A program made the translations under genes and the position numbers. Below are positions 38,920 to 48,976 of a stretch of 64,000 bases of DNA, piece by piece. Source of the stretch: Aurantiochytrium sp. KH105 (taxonomy: Eukaryota > Sar > Bigyra > Thraustochytrida > Thraustochytriidae); assembly GCA_003116975.1 (NCBI GenBank), contig BGKB01000019.1, positions 558,001 through 622,000 of the forward strand, in the 5' to 3' direction. Numbering within the stretch: position 1 is the stretch's first letter; every line of letters starts with the position of its first letter. The notes under the pieces are model-generated. The model worked only from the letters and a program-made list of their open reading frames with translations. It was not told the DNA's origin and made no database searches.

Positions 38920-41900
38920 TCATGCAATAGCTAGGAATTCGCAATATTGGTCCGCCGAAGACGTGAAGCTTCCCGGAAAGCTTTGCGTCGAGCACTCGAG
39001 CTCGTCAGCATCATTGCGAACAATGTAGGACCAAATGTTGCCTTGACCGAATCGTACGAGGCCAGAGCCAGGAACATCAACCACTTCACCCCGCTTTCCA
39101 AGACGCTGGAAATCATCGGCGAGATCACCAGAGCTCGCCATTGCGGAAAGCTGTGCAAAGGAACAAACACGTTCGCCGCGAGGAGTGGAAGGCGCAGGGT
39201 CGTAGCCAATCACGCCAGGGCTGCAGACAAAGGTGGTTGTTTCGGAGAAAATGGTAAAACCATAGTCTTCTCCGCTGCCAAAACGAAGAACGCCCGCCCC
39301 ATCAGTGGTGCAAGCCTCGCCTTCGTTGCACAAGACAGAGCCAAAGTCAGTTACGTCGTGCGTCGGCGGCTGCGTGGGGAAGGGTGTCGGCGCATCGGTA
39401 GCGAGCTCACACTGGAGAGCAATGGTTTCGGAGGATCCGCAATTATGTGTACTGAAGAAGGAGCACTGGCTGAGCGCTGACTCTGAGCCAGTGCAATCAA
39501 CGTTATCCATGAAGAAACTGTTGGTACCAGTCACGCTGGTGTAGGTTCCGCCAGCGAGACCCATGCTACGGCATGCGACGGCAGCGGCATTGTCATCAAA
39601 GTAATCGTCGCACACTTGACCAAAGGTCGCGCCCCCGTCAAAAGAGACGAGCAACGTTCCGCTAAGAGCGCCCTCGGCAGCATCGGCGAATTTAGCAACA
39701 AAGCGAATTGCTTCCTCTTCGCAGGAGAGCATTGCATGTCCAGAAGCAGTGTCGGGGCTGTAGCTCGCCGAACCGCATGAGGTGCCGGAGACAAGGGTGC
39801 ACTCCGCCAAAGAGGCTTCATCTCCATTGCATTGGATGCTTTGCGTTGATAGGGCAAGGCCGTCGGGAACATAGGCAAAGTAGTTGCTCAAATCCATGAG
39901 ACTGCTCGAGGCAAAGCCCATTGACTTGCACGCAACGTCTCGCGATTTGTAGTCAAGACCAGCGGCGCAGACCGTGCCCCACTCGCGATTGTCGTCTAGG
40001 ACCTCGAGCACACCAGGATTGGCGTACACCAACCGCGCGCTCGGCCCCGAGGCGATCACCGTGCGCGGAGTTTCCGTGGGTTGCGGTGTCGGAGGCGGCG
40101 CTGTGGGCGACGCCGTAGGGTTTGGCGTATCGTTGGTGCACTCAAGATACGCATACCTGGCGCACTGGACATGAACACTGAAGGCGCATTCGAGCAAATT
40201 TGTGGCTAACCCGTCGCAGGAGGGGTTGCCAAATCCGTACGTCGACGAGGAAGCACTTGAGCTCAATGGTGGGTCATACTCTCTCGAAACGCCGGTAAAT
40301 CCCATGCTCGCGCAGGCCACCTTTCTCGCTGTCTCGCCCAGAGCACTGTATGAGCTTAAGCAGATTGGGCTCCATTCTCCGCCGCGGTACATGACCTCGA
40401 GGCGGCCGACGTTTTTGTCGAAACCAGAGACCCAGTGAAGACGCGTGCGGAGTCCAGAGGCAATGATATTGCCCGCACCAGAGGGATCGGAAGGCGCCGT
40501 GACAGGAGCCCGCGTTGGAGTTTTCGTATCAAAGCACTCCACGACCGCAGGCCGGGACGGTTCTCCATAGTAGTAGTTACCGTAGGCGCTATGCTGGTCG
40601 TCGTACTCACAGTCGTGAAGCGCCGATTCGCCTCCGCGGCAATAAAAAATGGGCGAGTAGCGTTCAAACTTTTTCGGAACGTCCGGCATTTCTGTCTGCA
40701 GATCCCAGCGCAGTGCGCCGTCAGCATATCCGACCTCACGGCAGGCCACGGCAGCTTCGACGTCACCAAAGTCCGCGTTCACGCGGAGAACCTTGAACTT
40801 GCGCGAATTGGGTGGCTTGACAAAGATAAAGCCCGGGTTCGAGTAAATCAGTCTGGCCGTGCTCGATTTTTTGATGACCTTATTGGCAAACTTGGGCTTT
40901 CGCGTGGGTTTTGGTGTTGGTGCAATTTGCAAAAGCGACGTGGGAACCTCGTTGCTGTCGACACCATCGAGAACGTAGGACTCGATCCAGTCAACAAAGG
41001 TGGAAACGCGCGTGTAGACGCCGTAGGCTTTGGGCGCGGCGCACCCGTAGCCCCAGGACACGATGCCAGCGAGATATTGGTTGCCGACACCGCCGTCACG
41101 AAAGAGTGGGCCGCCGCTGTCGCCCTGGCAAGAGTCCTTGCCGCCCTTTTCGTAGCCGGCGCAGATCATGGTCTTTTTATCAATCTCACTCTTCTCGTAA
41201 ATGCCCTTGACGCAGTCCTTGTAAGGAACAAAGGGGACGTCTACTTTACGCAGAAGGATTGATTCAGAGTAGTACGTAATGTAGTTAATTCCGTAGCCGT
41301 AGAGATCACGCTCCCCGTCGACGTCTAAGAGATCTCCACCCTTGGCGTTGCCCTTGTTATTTGTTGCGACTGCATTTTCATCGTTGGAGCCTTCGGCGGC
41401 GCGTCGAAGATTGCGGTTGTCCTTTGAGGAGGCGGTGTCCGTGGTGTTCTCGGACATTTTTTTGCCAAAGTAGCCGTCGGTGCTTCCGTAACCAGCAACG
41501 GTGAGGAGCATGCCCTTTTCCTCGAGCTTGGCCGCCTCACGGAAGTTGACCGGCTGGACGTCCACAATGTCGCGACTGAGACGAAGGAGAGCAAGATCAT
41601 TCACGTTGGTGTTGGAGTCGTACTCTGGGTGCACGATGATGTCGACTACATCGCGTACCTGACGGGTCTCTTCGACAGAGGCGTCAAGGTCGGTCTCGCC
41701 GAGGATGATGCGCACTCCCGCACGCGTTTGGCCAGCCGCAAGTGGCCCGGGAAGAACAATCGAGTCGACGCAGTGCGCCGCGGTGAGGACCCAGCCCGGT
41801 GCGATAAGGTTCCCGCCACAAATATGACCGTACTCAAGGTCGGGCCCGGATCCGGTTTGAAGACTCACGATCCAGGGAATGGTGTCCGTTTCGGTCTCTT

Positions 41901-42048
41901 GGCCGCCCACGATGTTCAAGACTCCGCTGCCGAAGTCTTCGACTTGGTCGGGCGTCGCGAGGTCGGCCTCGTCCGCATTCGCGGGCGCAACCGCCAGCAC
42001 CATTGCCAGGACCGCCAGGCCCTTGACCACCTTGTTCATCTTGGCCAT
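38920..42048 (-). CDS. Secreted trypsin-like serine protease with SRCR domains
   Basis: A 1,042-aa predicted secreted protein. The ATG at 42048 gives a clean signal peptide (KMNKVVKGLAVLAMVLAVAP, cleavage near ANADEA); the frame upstream to 42471 has no ATG before it. The S1 protease domain begins with IVGG at residue 46 after a short propeptide and has the full triad: His92 in TAAHC, Asp151 in NDLALL and Ser311 in GDSGGP. A Gly/Asn-rich insert lies between about 205 and 250. Four SRCR-like modules follow, each with (R/K)..V.C...G..., separated by Thr/Pro linkers such as PTASPTAPPPTPQPTETP, which look O-glycosylated. A Cys-containing C-terminal module of unknown fold ends the protein. Trypsin-SRCR combinations are best known from animals. 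Its role may be extracellular digestion or recognition. Confidence 0.85.
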   Translation of the reverse strand: MAKMNKVVKGLAVLAMVLAVAPANADEADLATPDQVEDFGSGVLNIVGGQETETDTIPWIVSLQTGSGPDLEYGHICGGNLIAPGWVLTAAHCVDSIVLPGPLAAGQTRAGVRIILGETDLDASVEETRQVRDVVDIIVHPEYDSNTNVNDLALLRLSRDIVDVQPVNFREAAKLEEKGMLLTVAGYGSTDGYFGKKMSENTTDTASSKDNRNLRRAAEGSNDENAVATNNKGNAKGGDLLDVDGERDLYGYGINYITYYSESILLRKVDVPFVPYKDCVKGIYEKSEIDKKTMICAGYEKGGKDSCQGDSGGPLFRDGGVGNQYLAGIVSWGYGCAAPKAYGVYTRVSTFVDWIESYVLDGVDSNEVPTSLLQIAPTPKPTRKPKFANKVIKKSSTARLIYSNPGFIFVKPPNSRKFKVLRVNADFGDVEAAVACREVGYADGALRWDLQTEMPDVPKKFERYSPIFYCRGGESALHDCEYDDQHSAYGNYYYGEPSRPAVVECFDTKTPTRAPVTAPSDPSGAGNIIASGLRTRLHWVSGFDKNVGRLEVMYRGGEWSPICLSSYSALGETARKVACASMGFTGVSREYDPPLSSSASSSTYGFGNPSCDGLATNLLECAFSVHVQCARYAYLECTNDTPNPTASPTAPPPTPQPTETPRTVIASGPSARLVYANPGVLEVLDDNREWGTVCAAGLDYKSRDVACKSMGFASSSLMDLSNYFAYVPDGLALSTQSIQCNGDEASLAECTLVSGTSCGSASYSPDTASGHAMLSCEEEAIRFVAKFADAAEGALSGTLLVSFDGGATFGQVCDDYFDDNAAAVACRSMGLAGGTYTSVTGTNSFFMDNVDCTGSESALSQCSFFSTHNCGSSETIALQCELATDAPTPFPTQPPTHDVTDFGSVLCNEGEACTTDGAGVLRFGSGEDYGFTIFSETTTFVCSPGVIGYDPAPSTPRGERVCSFAQLSAMASSGDLADDFQRLGKRGEVVDVPGSGLVRFGQGNIWSYIVRNDADELECSTQSFPGSFTSSADQYCEFLAIA

Positions 42049-42764
42049 CTTCTTCACCGCCTGCGCCCGCGTTTTGCTCTCCGCTGCGCACGGCCGAGCT
42101 CGAGTCTGCTGGGCTTTCGCGAGCCCTGGACGGTTTCCAGGCACTCCCAGTTCCGGTTTTGCTTTTGCTCTTGCTTTCGCTGCCTCGCTCAGCTGTCTCG
42201 CCGCGAGGCCCCTCAGCGCCTGGCTCGGCCCGAGCAGCCTCTTGCCCAAGCCGGTCTGGCTGCCCTTCGAGTTCCGCCTTTGCCGGCCGCGCTCGCCGTC
42301 GCGTTGATCACGACTCGGATGCGACTCCGTCTCGGCCTCTTCGCCTTGGAGCTGGCACTTTCGCAGACTCCCGCGACACCCCCCGCAGGTCGGGCCCGAA
42401 GCCGCCGGGCCGGCCTGCGGGGGGGGGGCACCCCAGGCACGCCCGCGCCGCCGGGCCGTTCCCAGCGGCACGCGACCCCCCCTCGATCACGAGCCTGGCC
42501 GCAAGACGCGAGCCAAACCCGAGCCGTGGGCGCGGCTCGAGCTGCGCGAGCTGCGCAGCGGCGGAGGCCGCCGCCCGTGCCAGCGCTCGGCAGGCGGCCG
42601 CGCTGCCGGCCGAGCGGCCGGCAGCGTGCACGCGCTGCTTTTATTCTCACAGCCAGGCCAGCCAGCCAGGCCTACAACGAGGAGAACGCGAGGGGGGGGG
42701 GGGAACGTGTCGTACGTTGGCAGTGCCGGTAAAAGGGACTCCAGTGGACGAAGGAGTAGTATAC

Positions 42765-42767
<3 letters not shown>

Positions 42768-42811
<44 letters not shown>
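42768..42811. repeat. (CTTG)n microsatellite
   Basis: About eleven perfect cttg units. Confidence 0.95.
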
Positions 42812-42812
<1 letters not shown>

Positions 42813-43503
42813 TCTTGCCTTCCTTGCTTCGAGACCTGGCGCGGAGGCGCGGCCGGTTTCGCGCTTTTCTCCGCCGGCGGCCAGTGGCAGCTGCAGATTG
42901 CGGTAGTTGAGGGAGGGAGGGAGGGACGTGCAGGCGGGGGACGCTGTCTTCGCGACTGGCTTGTCCAGTGGTTGGTAGTACACACGTCCAGCACCCGCAA
43001 AAATTCGGCTCCGAGCCTCTCTTTCTTTTGATGAGCACGGGGAAGGAGTCGCTCGCGTGGCCGAGCGGAATACTTGGCGAGCGCGTGACGGAAGACGTTC
43101 GCCGGGTTGGTGATCTCGGCAGCAGGAGCAAATGGGTGTCCGGTCTGGTCTAATTTCTAGTCTAACCGCTCCAGAGGCCTCGCCTGGCGTGCGAATTTGG
43201 AGGGCAAAATGGCGAGCAGCGTGAGATGTTGAGCAGCAGCAGCAGCATAGCAACGCGCAGCGCAAGGCAGGTCTCTTCGTTACATCCTTTCCCACCCTCG
43301 AAAGAGAATTCTGAGGGGGGGAGGGAAGAGGACTTGCTTTTGAGGATCATTCATGGTGGAAGGCTTGAATAAAAAGCAGCAACAGCTACAGGACCTGAGC
43401 TCAGCGGTCACGATGGTAGATGGCCCGCTTCGACCGGAATATTCCTCCAGCGTAGAATTGGTTTCTTGGAAATGGTCGAGCTTTATTTATTTTTCGTAGA
43501 GTC

Positions 43504-43529
43504 GCAGCAGCAGCAGCAGCAGCAGCAGC
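43504..43529. repeat. (CAG)n microsatellite
   Basis: Eight to nine cag units in non-coding sequence. Confidence 0.9.
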
Positions 43530-45032
43530 TATTTGTAGCGCCTCTTAAGCCCTAGCTTCAAGTCGATTTTCCTGTCTGTGAATGGTCATCGAGAAATCGA
43601 TCGGTTGGACACGATTTTTCGAGCCCAAACATTTGATATTCAAAGGTTGTCGGCTGGCGAATTTTATGATCTTGATCTTCGTCTCTAGGCCTCAAGAAAC
43701 TGATCAGGTGACGCACCTCAATTTACCCCCGTTTGTGGATGGATGGATGGAATATAGAAAAAGCCTCGATAAAATTGCAAAAAGGGATCTTGTAAAGGGA
43801 TCGCGCTGACAAGTGTCTCGAGACTAGAAGCTACACATGATTGTTTCGAACATTTTTGTTTTGACTGTGCTCTCACGCTCGAGACTCATGCGATTTCTTT
43901 ACACCGCACTGATACGAGTACCGTGGCGGTTATGAAACGACAACGTCTTGATCGGTTACTCCGCGCTGGTGGCTTCGGCCAAAGAAACCTGACACCGAGC
44001 CATCAAGGGTCATCCTCGCGCTCTGCTGGGCGCATTCGCCTCTCGTTCCCTCGTTGGCCCGCCGCCCGCCAGCCGGCCTGTCCTCCGCCGGCGCATATTT
44101 CCGCGCAACGTGCGTCGATTTCCCGCCAGCAGCGGTGAACGTGCGGGCCGTCAGTCGTCGCGTCCGGGTCCCATCGTCGGGCTCGGTGGGCAGCTGTTTG
44201 TTATGAGGAGTGCATGTCATGCCATGGCGAGAAGGTACCACGATCCATCCACCTTGGATGCGAAGCATCTGCTTTGCTCTGCACTGACTGTGAGCGGCCG
44301 CACACGACTTCTCTATCCGCCCCCAAGCGCCACTTCGCTTTGCCCACGGTTCACTGGCCACCGGTCGCAGCGCAGCGCGCGATGCCGGCCAGCCTGAGTG
44401 AGAGCCAGGTAGGTAGGTATTCGTATTCCTCATAGATTCCACGCCATACAATGCAGCATTTCATTCCACTCCACGCCATGACCCCGTGCCATGCCGTTTC
44501 CAGCCCCGGCCAGCGCGGCCGCCCGCGGGGCCCGAGGAGAGGTGAAGTACATGCGTGCCGCACAACTCATGAAGGCGCGCGGCGAGGCAAGGCGCAGTAC
44601 GAGGCGCACACGTGCGCCAAGTACAAGTATACACGCCGTGCACGTGCCTCGCAAAGAAAGAAAGAAGCGACGGAAAGAAGGGAGAAAGGAGGAAAGGAGG
44701 CGAAGGGCGGCAGGCGGGCACCGAGCAGACCGACAGCGCGTGTCGAGGCGGCACGTGCAGAGCGAGCGCAGCGCGAGAGCAGGCGTGGCGCGGCGCGGCG
44801 CAGCGCAGGCGAGAGGAGAGGAAGAGGCTCGGAGCGGGCGGGAGACCGACCGGCCGGCGGGGTGAGCGGCAAGCAGACTGGCGAAGCAGGCGGGCTGGGC
44901 CAAGGAAGGTGCACGCGCGCGCTCACTCGCGACAACAAAGCGCAAAAGCGGCGGCAACAACCACACCCGGAGCAGAGTGAGCGAGGCCGCGGGCGTACTG
45001 CTCGCGCAGACACGCGGGCTCGCAGGCACGCA

Positions 45033-45033
45033 G

Positions 45034-45073
<40 letters not shown>

Positions 45074-45083
45074 TCGAGCACGA
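45033..45083. repeat. (GAGCAC)n hexanucleotide repeat in the 5' leader
   Basis: About eight gagcac units that end six bases before the ATG of the PH-acyltransferase gene, so they are probably in its 5' UTR. Confidence 0.85.
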
Positions 45084-45088
45084 GGAGG

Positions 45089-46981
45089 ATGGCGGACTCC
45101 GACTCGGATTATGACTCGGAGCTGGAGCACAGGATGCCCGGAGAAGGCACAGGGTTGTCGCCACAGGAGCTGTTCGACGCCAAGATGAAGACGCTGGCGC
45201 GGTCGGTGATCAAGTCTGGCCAGCTCAAGACGCGGCGACGCGTGGGCCTGCGACAGCGCAAGCGCGACAAGATCTTTCACAAGGTGATCGGCGAGTGGTC
45301 GCCCAACACCGTCTTTATCGACAACGAAAAGGTGATTGTGCAGAATCTCGAGGTCACCTCGCAGCGCACCGAAATTATGCTCTCGGCGATCAAACACGTC
45401 CTCCCCCAGGACGATGAGCCCGAGTTCGCCATCACTTGGACGACGCGTGAAAAAGAGGAGTCCACCACGCGGTCCCCGCTGCGGCAGCGCGAAGCCGAAG
45501 ATGGCGAGTTCTCCTTTGGCTTTGGCGCCGACAGCGACGAGGAGGACGAGGACGAATCCACTGTCCGGTACAAGGACGAGGTGCTCGTCTTTCGCGCCGC
45601 AAGCGGCGAGGAGGCGCGCGCATGGATCAACTCCATCAACAAGGCCATCCAGGTGAGCCAGTCCACCCACCTCAAGTCGTCCTTCACCCAGCTGCGTGAG
45701 TACAATACAGCTGTCGATGACGACGGGCAGACCCTGCAACGACAGCGCCGGCTCACGAACGCTCTTCGCGTCGGCCGCAAGAAGAAGTCGCGCCTCAATG
45801 TCCAGGCCGAAGAAATCTGGGCGCGCGCCAACAAGGAGGCCAAGGCTCTCCCTCGGCCCATGCAGACGGTCGGTCGCACGGTGGGCGCCGTGGCCGCTGG
45901 ACTCTCCATCACCATGGTGGGCGGCTTTGCCAAGTCCTTTTTCAAGGCTCTCGCCGCGCCCTCGACGCTCCGACGCACTGCGGCAAGCAAACTCCAGACC
46001 ATCTGGATCGACGCCATCGCCTGGCTCTTGCCGCCGCAGCTTTTTCACCTGAGCGGGGATGTCCCGAAACCCATCAATCTGCGCCGATCGCTGAGCCGTC
46101 GCTCGTCCTCTTCGCGTCGCCGAAGCCGCCGTCGCTCGGGCCGCCATGGTTCCTCGCAGGCTGACGTGACGCGCATCTTTCTCGCCAACAGCGCCTGCCA
46201 GGCTGACGTGCTCTTTCTCATGTTTGTGGCCAAGGCCCTCGAAGACACGCACGGCAACGTCAAGGCCTTTCTCGGCCTGCGCGAGCGTCTCGAGCTTCTC
46301 GGCCTCGGCCCGCTTTTTGAGCTGTTCGGCTTTGTCTTTCTCTCGCGCCGCTCCAAGGACGATCGTCAGGCCAAGGATCGCAAGCAAATTGCCCGCCACT
46401 TTCGAAGTCTCCTGGCGGACCACGCCTACGAGTGGTCGGTCATCTTTCCCGAGCGGGGCTGGCCCACACGAGCCTCCATTGAAGCGGAGCGTGAGGCCGA
46501 TCCTGCTCGCCCAGAGCTCCGTACCCTTCTCCTTCCCGATGCAAATGAGCTAACGGCAACGCTCGAGACGCTCGAGGGCCAGAATGTCGAAATTTACGAC
46601 GTGACCATTGCCTACGAGGGCTACACGGACGATCTCGCGGAAAACGAAAAGGCGCTCAACAAGAACACCGTCATTCCCTCGTACCGTAATCTGCTCAGCG
46701 GATCGGCGGCCTCGGACATCCACATGAATCTTGTCCGCTTTGATCCGGAGGATATTCTTGATCACGAAGACGGCGTCGCCGGCTGGCTCGACGAGCGCTG
46801 GGTGCGCAAGGACCAGAAACTGAAACACTTTGCGCTCTACACGGCATTCCCTCCGGAGAACGACGAGGAGCCCATCGCGCGCGACGCCTTTAGCGTTGAA
46901 GGAGACATTGTACCCATGATTGGCGTCTGGGCCTTGAACATTGCTGCTCTCATCTTCGTTGTCATCTACCTGCTTCTCTAA
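45089..46981 (+). CDS. PH domain fused to a degenerate LPLAT/AGPAT-like acyltransferase
   Basis: A 630-aa protein. An acidic start is followed by a PH-like module (about residues 35-195) interrupted by an acidic insert; it ends with the typical helix EEARAWINSINKAIQ. Residues 270-310 are amphipathic and hydrophobic, and an Arg/Ser block (SRRSSSSRRRSRRRS) follows. Residues 360-520 align by pattern with the lysophospholipid acyltransferases of the AGPAT/LCLAT type: substrate-binding FVFLSRR, IFPERGW at the FPEGTR position (453-458), and YDVTIAYEGY. At the NHxxxxD active site the sequence is NSACQAD, so Ser368 takes the place of the catalytic His while Asp373 is kept. A C-terminal hydrophobic segment (VWALNIAALIFVVIYLLL) looks like a tail anchor. 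Acyltransferase activity is doubtful; a lipid-sensing or scaffold role is possible. Confidence 0.78.
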   Translation: MADSDSDYDSELEHRMPGEGTGLSPQELFDAKMKTLARSVIKSGQLKTRRRVGLRQRKRDKIFHKVIGEWSPNTVFIDNEKVIVQNLEVTSQRTEIMLSAIKHVLPQDDEPEFAITWTTREKEESTTRSPLRQREAEDGEFSFGFGADSDEEDEDESTVRYKDEVLVFRAASGEEARAWINSINKAIQVSQSTHLKSSFTQLREYNTAVDDDGQTLQRQRRLTNALRVGRKKKSRLNVQAEEIWARANKEAKALPRPMQTVGRTVGAVAAGLSITMVGGFAKSFFKALAAPSTLRRTAASKLQTIWIDAIAWLLPPQLFHLSGDVPKPINLRRSLSRRSSSSRRRSRRRSGRHGSSQADVTRIFLANSACQADVLFLMFVAKALEDTHGNVKAFLGLRERLELLGLGPLFELFGFVFLSRRSKDDRQAKDRKQIARHFRSLLADHAYEWSVIFPERGWPTRASIEAEREADPARPELRTLLLPDANELTATLETLEGQNVEIYDVTIAYEGYTDDLAENEKALNKNTVIPSYRNLLSGSAASDIHMNLVRFDPEDILDHEDGVAGWLDERWVRKDQKLKHFALYTAFPPENDEEPIARDAFSVEGDIVPMIGVWALNIAALIFVVIYLLL

Positions 46982-47403
46982 TTTCTGACTCGTTCTCTCG
47001 GTCTCAACGGTACCGGTCTCTGACCTTGGGATCAAAGCTTGAACACAAACACAGAACCCCAATACACAGAAAGATGGGAAAGAAAGTCTCCTTGTTTCCT
47101 CGCAAGGACCGTCTCGTTACACCTTTATTTTCTTTTCTTTTTTTAGTGCTTTGATCATTTTCTTTTCTACTTTATCATGAGTCAATCAAATAATCAGCGA
47201 TTGAACTTCGTTTGCTTGACAGGCATGCTGGCTCGTGGAAAGGAGGAATGCCGTCATACTTTGTTTGAGAAATCCAAGCCCAACAGAACACTGTTTACTT
47301 TGCTTTGCCAACGTGAAGTGGTTTTGTTTTCTCCCACTTTTGAAAAAAGGAGGGCGTGGTCAGCGTATTAGTTGTCTGTCAATGATATACATACACAAAA
47401 GGT
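46982..47403. other. Convergent intergenic spacer
   Basis: AT-richer 3' flanks of the PH-acyltransferase and AMMECR1 genes, with T-rich stretches near 47120-47170. No gene is supported. Confidence 0.5.
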
Positions 47404-48033
47404 TCACGCGGTCTTTGCTTGCTGATACGCTTCGTATGAAAGTCGTGCTTTCGAACTCTGGTACCGCACGAGCTTGATGGACGCGATGAGCGACTCCGAA
47501 AGCGATCCGCGATAGCCAGCCTTGCGCACGAGTGCGGTCAGCGTCTCATCCACTGTCCAGCCTTGCTCCTTGGCCACCTCGGGCAAGAAGGTTGCCCCGC
47601 ATGTGCGACCGTTGCTTGGGTTGCTAAAGGAGATACGGATCCCATGCTTGCCAATCTCCCAGTCGCGAGCATCGCGGCCATTCTCAAAATTGACGAGAAG
47701 AGACACGCCCACTGAAAGTCCTGGCACCTCGGAAAGCGACACGGGCTGGAACCTGCTGTCCTCAAGCGCAGCTACCAAGGCGTAGTCGCGGATGCCGCTG
47801 CCCAGCTCGAGGTCCGAGAAGTTTCCAATACAGCCGCGCAGGGCGTCCTCGCGCGTCGTCGTCCACGTCACAAAGAGCGGCGCCTTGAGGGAACGGTTTG
47901 CAAAGGTTGCTTCCGGTAGAGCGCGGCCCTGAAGTTTGGCCACGAGCACGTCAAAGCAGAACTTGCAGTGATCCTCGCTCGCCGTCAGCGACGGAGGAGG
48001 AGACCCCGCTGCCGCAGCTGCGAGCCCCGCCAT
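47404..48033 (-). CDS. AMMECR1-domain protein
   Basis: A 209-aa protein that is almost entirely one AMMECR1 domain: KFCFDVLVAKLQGR, then FVTWTTTREDALRGCIGNF containing the invariant LRGCIG, SRFQPVSLSEVPGLSVGVSLL, W.IGKHGIRI, and FLPEVAKEQGW. The end KLVRYQSSKARLSYEAY also matches. The family is present in all three domains of life; its molecular role is not settled, and human AMMECR1 is linked to a developmental syndrome. Only about 20 poorly conserved residues precede the domain, and the ATG at 48033 is the natural start. Confidence 0.93.
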   Translation of the reverse strand: MAGLAAAAAGSPPPSLTASEDHCKFCFDVLVAKLQGRALPEATFANRSLKAPLFVTWTTTREDALRGCIGNFSDLELGSGIRDYALVAALEDSRFQPVSLSEVPGLSVGVSLLVNFENGRDARDWEIGKHGIRISFSNPSNGRTCGATFLPEVAKEQGWTVDETLTALVRKAGYRGSLSESLIASIKLVRYQSSKARLSYEAYQQAKTA

Positions 48034-48498
48034 CGCAGCGAAACCGAGCCCCCACTTCGAAAGAGTTGAGAGAAGAAGAAAGCAAGATCAGTAACCCACG
48101 GGCGATGCGCTCACGGCGACCGCGCGAGCTCTAGCCGCGCCCCGATCCGCTGCCTGTCTTGCTGTCCTCGTATACGCGGTCTGGGCGTCTTTGGACCTCG
48201 AAAAGCTTGCGAAAAATCTAAGGTAAAAAGAACGAACAAGAAGTCCTTCTTTCCCAAATATAGAGGACAAATACATGTCCGTTGGCGCCGGCCAAAAAAA
48301 TAACCTTGAAATCGAACTTATTGAACTTGAATTTGGAGACTTTCCTTTTCTTATTGGTATTTATCGCGTCAAGTGACAAAAGTAGAGCGAGCGTCTTTGC
48401 GAAAGCAAGCTGTTGTAATCGAGATTTGACCACCAGACAATATCGTAAAGGGCATCGCGTGCAGCACGAGACCGTGCGTGGTTGGGTGAACGTGCGCC
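48034..48498. other. Shared promoter region of AMMECR1 (-) and FKBP12 (+)
   Basis: A 465-bp divergent spacer, AT-richer in the middle (48285-48360). No extra gene or RNA was seen. Confidence 0.5.
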
Positions 48499-48976
48499 AT
48501 GACCAAGAAAAAGAGCGCCGTCACGGTGGAGATCTTCTCCGCGTAAGTTGATTCCTTCTCTCTTGCTTGCTTGCGCTCTTTAGTTTGCGTTTCGTGACGG
48601 CGTCACAGCACGTGCTCGCAGAACGCGCGCTTCAGCAAACATGCGAAGACTGACACACATACACACAAATGGTCGCAGCGGCGATGGCGTCAACTATCCA
48701 AAGCGTGCGCAGACGGTGACAATTCACTATACAGGCTATCTTGCGGATGGTACGCGCTTCGATAGCTCCCGAGACCGCGGTAAGCCTTTCAAATTCAAAC
48801 TTGGTGCTGGACAGGTCATTACGGGTCTCGACGAGGGCGTTTCGCAGCTTTCGGTTGGCGAGCGAGCCAAGCTCGTCATTCCCGCTGACCTCGCATATGG
48901 AGAGCGCGGTTTTCCCGGTCTCATTCCAAGCAGTAGCACGCTCATCTTCGACGTGGAGCTCATCACCTTTACCTGA
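48499..48976 (+). CDS. FKBP12-type peptidyl-prolyl isomerase (2 exons)
   Basis: Spliced CDS: exon 1 is 48499-48542 and exon 2 is 48679-48976, giving 113 aa, a single FKBP domain. The reading is [15 protein letters not shown] joined to [19 protein letters not shown], matching the FKBP12 start (VETISPGDG..FPKRGQ). Pocket residues are kept: Tyr in VHYTG-like IHYTG, FDSSRD, the VI.G.(D/E)EG segment, and [12 protein letters not shown], with FDVEL at the end. The enzyme isomerises Xaa-Pro bonds in the cytosol and is the FK506/rapamycin target; the usual Trp at the pocket floor (VIxGWEEG) is Leu here (VITGLDEG). The uninterrupted frame from 48641 begins with an unrelated N-terminus that is intronic. 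Confidence 0.92.
48543..48678 (+). other. FKBP12 intron 1
   Basis: A 136-bp GT-AG intron with donor gtaagt and acceptor gtcgcag, phase 2, after 44 nt of coding sequence. Confidence 0.88.

Larger units (their letters stand above)
42049..45088. other. Long divergent intergenic region with microsatellites
   Basis: Three kilobases between the trypsin-SRCR gene (-) and the PH-acyltransferase gene (+). The first 700 bp is extremely GC-rich, with G runs at 42420-42430 and 42691-42703. A CTTG array (42768-42811), a CAG array (43504-43529) and a GAGCAC array (45033-45083) are present. The 43300-43950 part is AT-richer. Frames crossing the region have Arg/Ala/Pro-rich translations. No gene or RNA could be supported. 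Confidence 0.5.

Noticed and set aside
42049-42471. 141-residue N-terminal extension of the trypsin-SRCR protein
   Set aside because: The extension has no ATG, and the ATG at 42048 gives a textbook signal peptide.
44567-46423. 618-aa open frame on the minus strand
   Set aside because: It is the antisense of the PH-acyltransferase gene and of its GC-rich leader. The translation is Arg/Ala/Leu-rich without motifs, whereas the plus strand has clear domain content.
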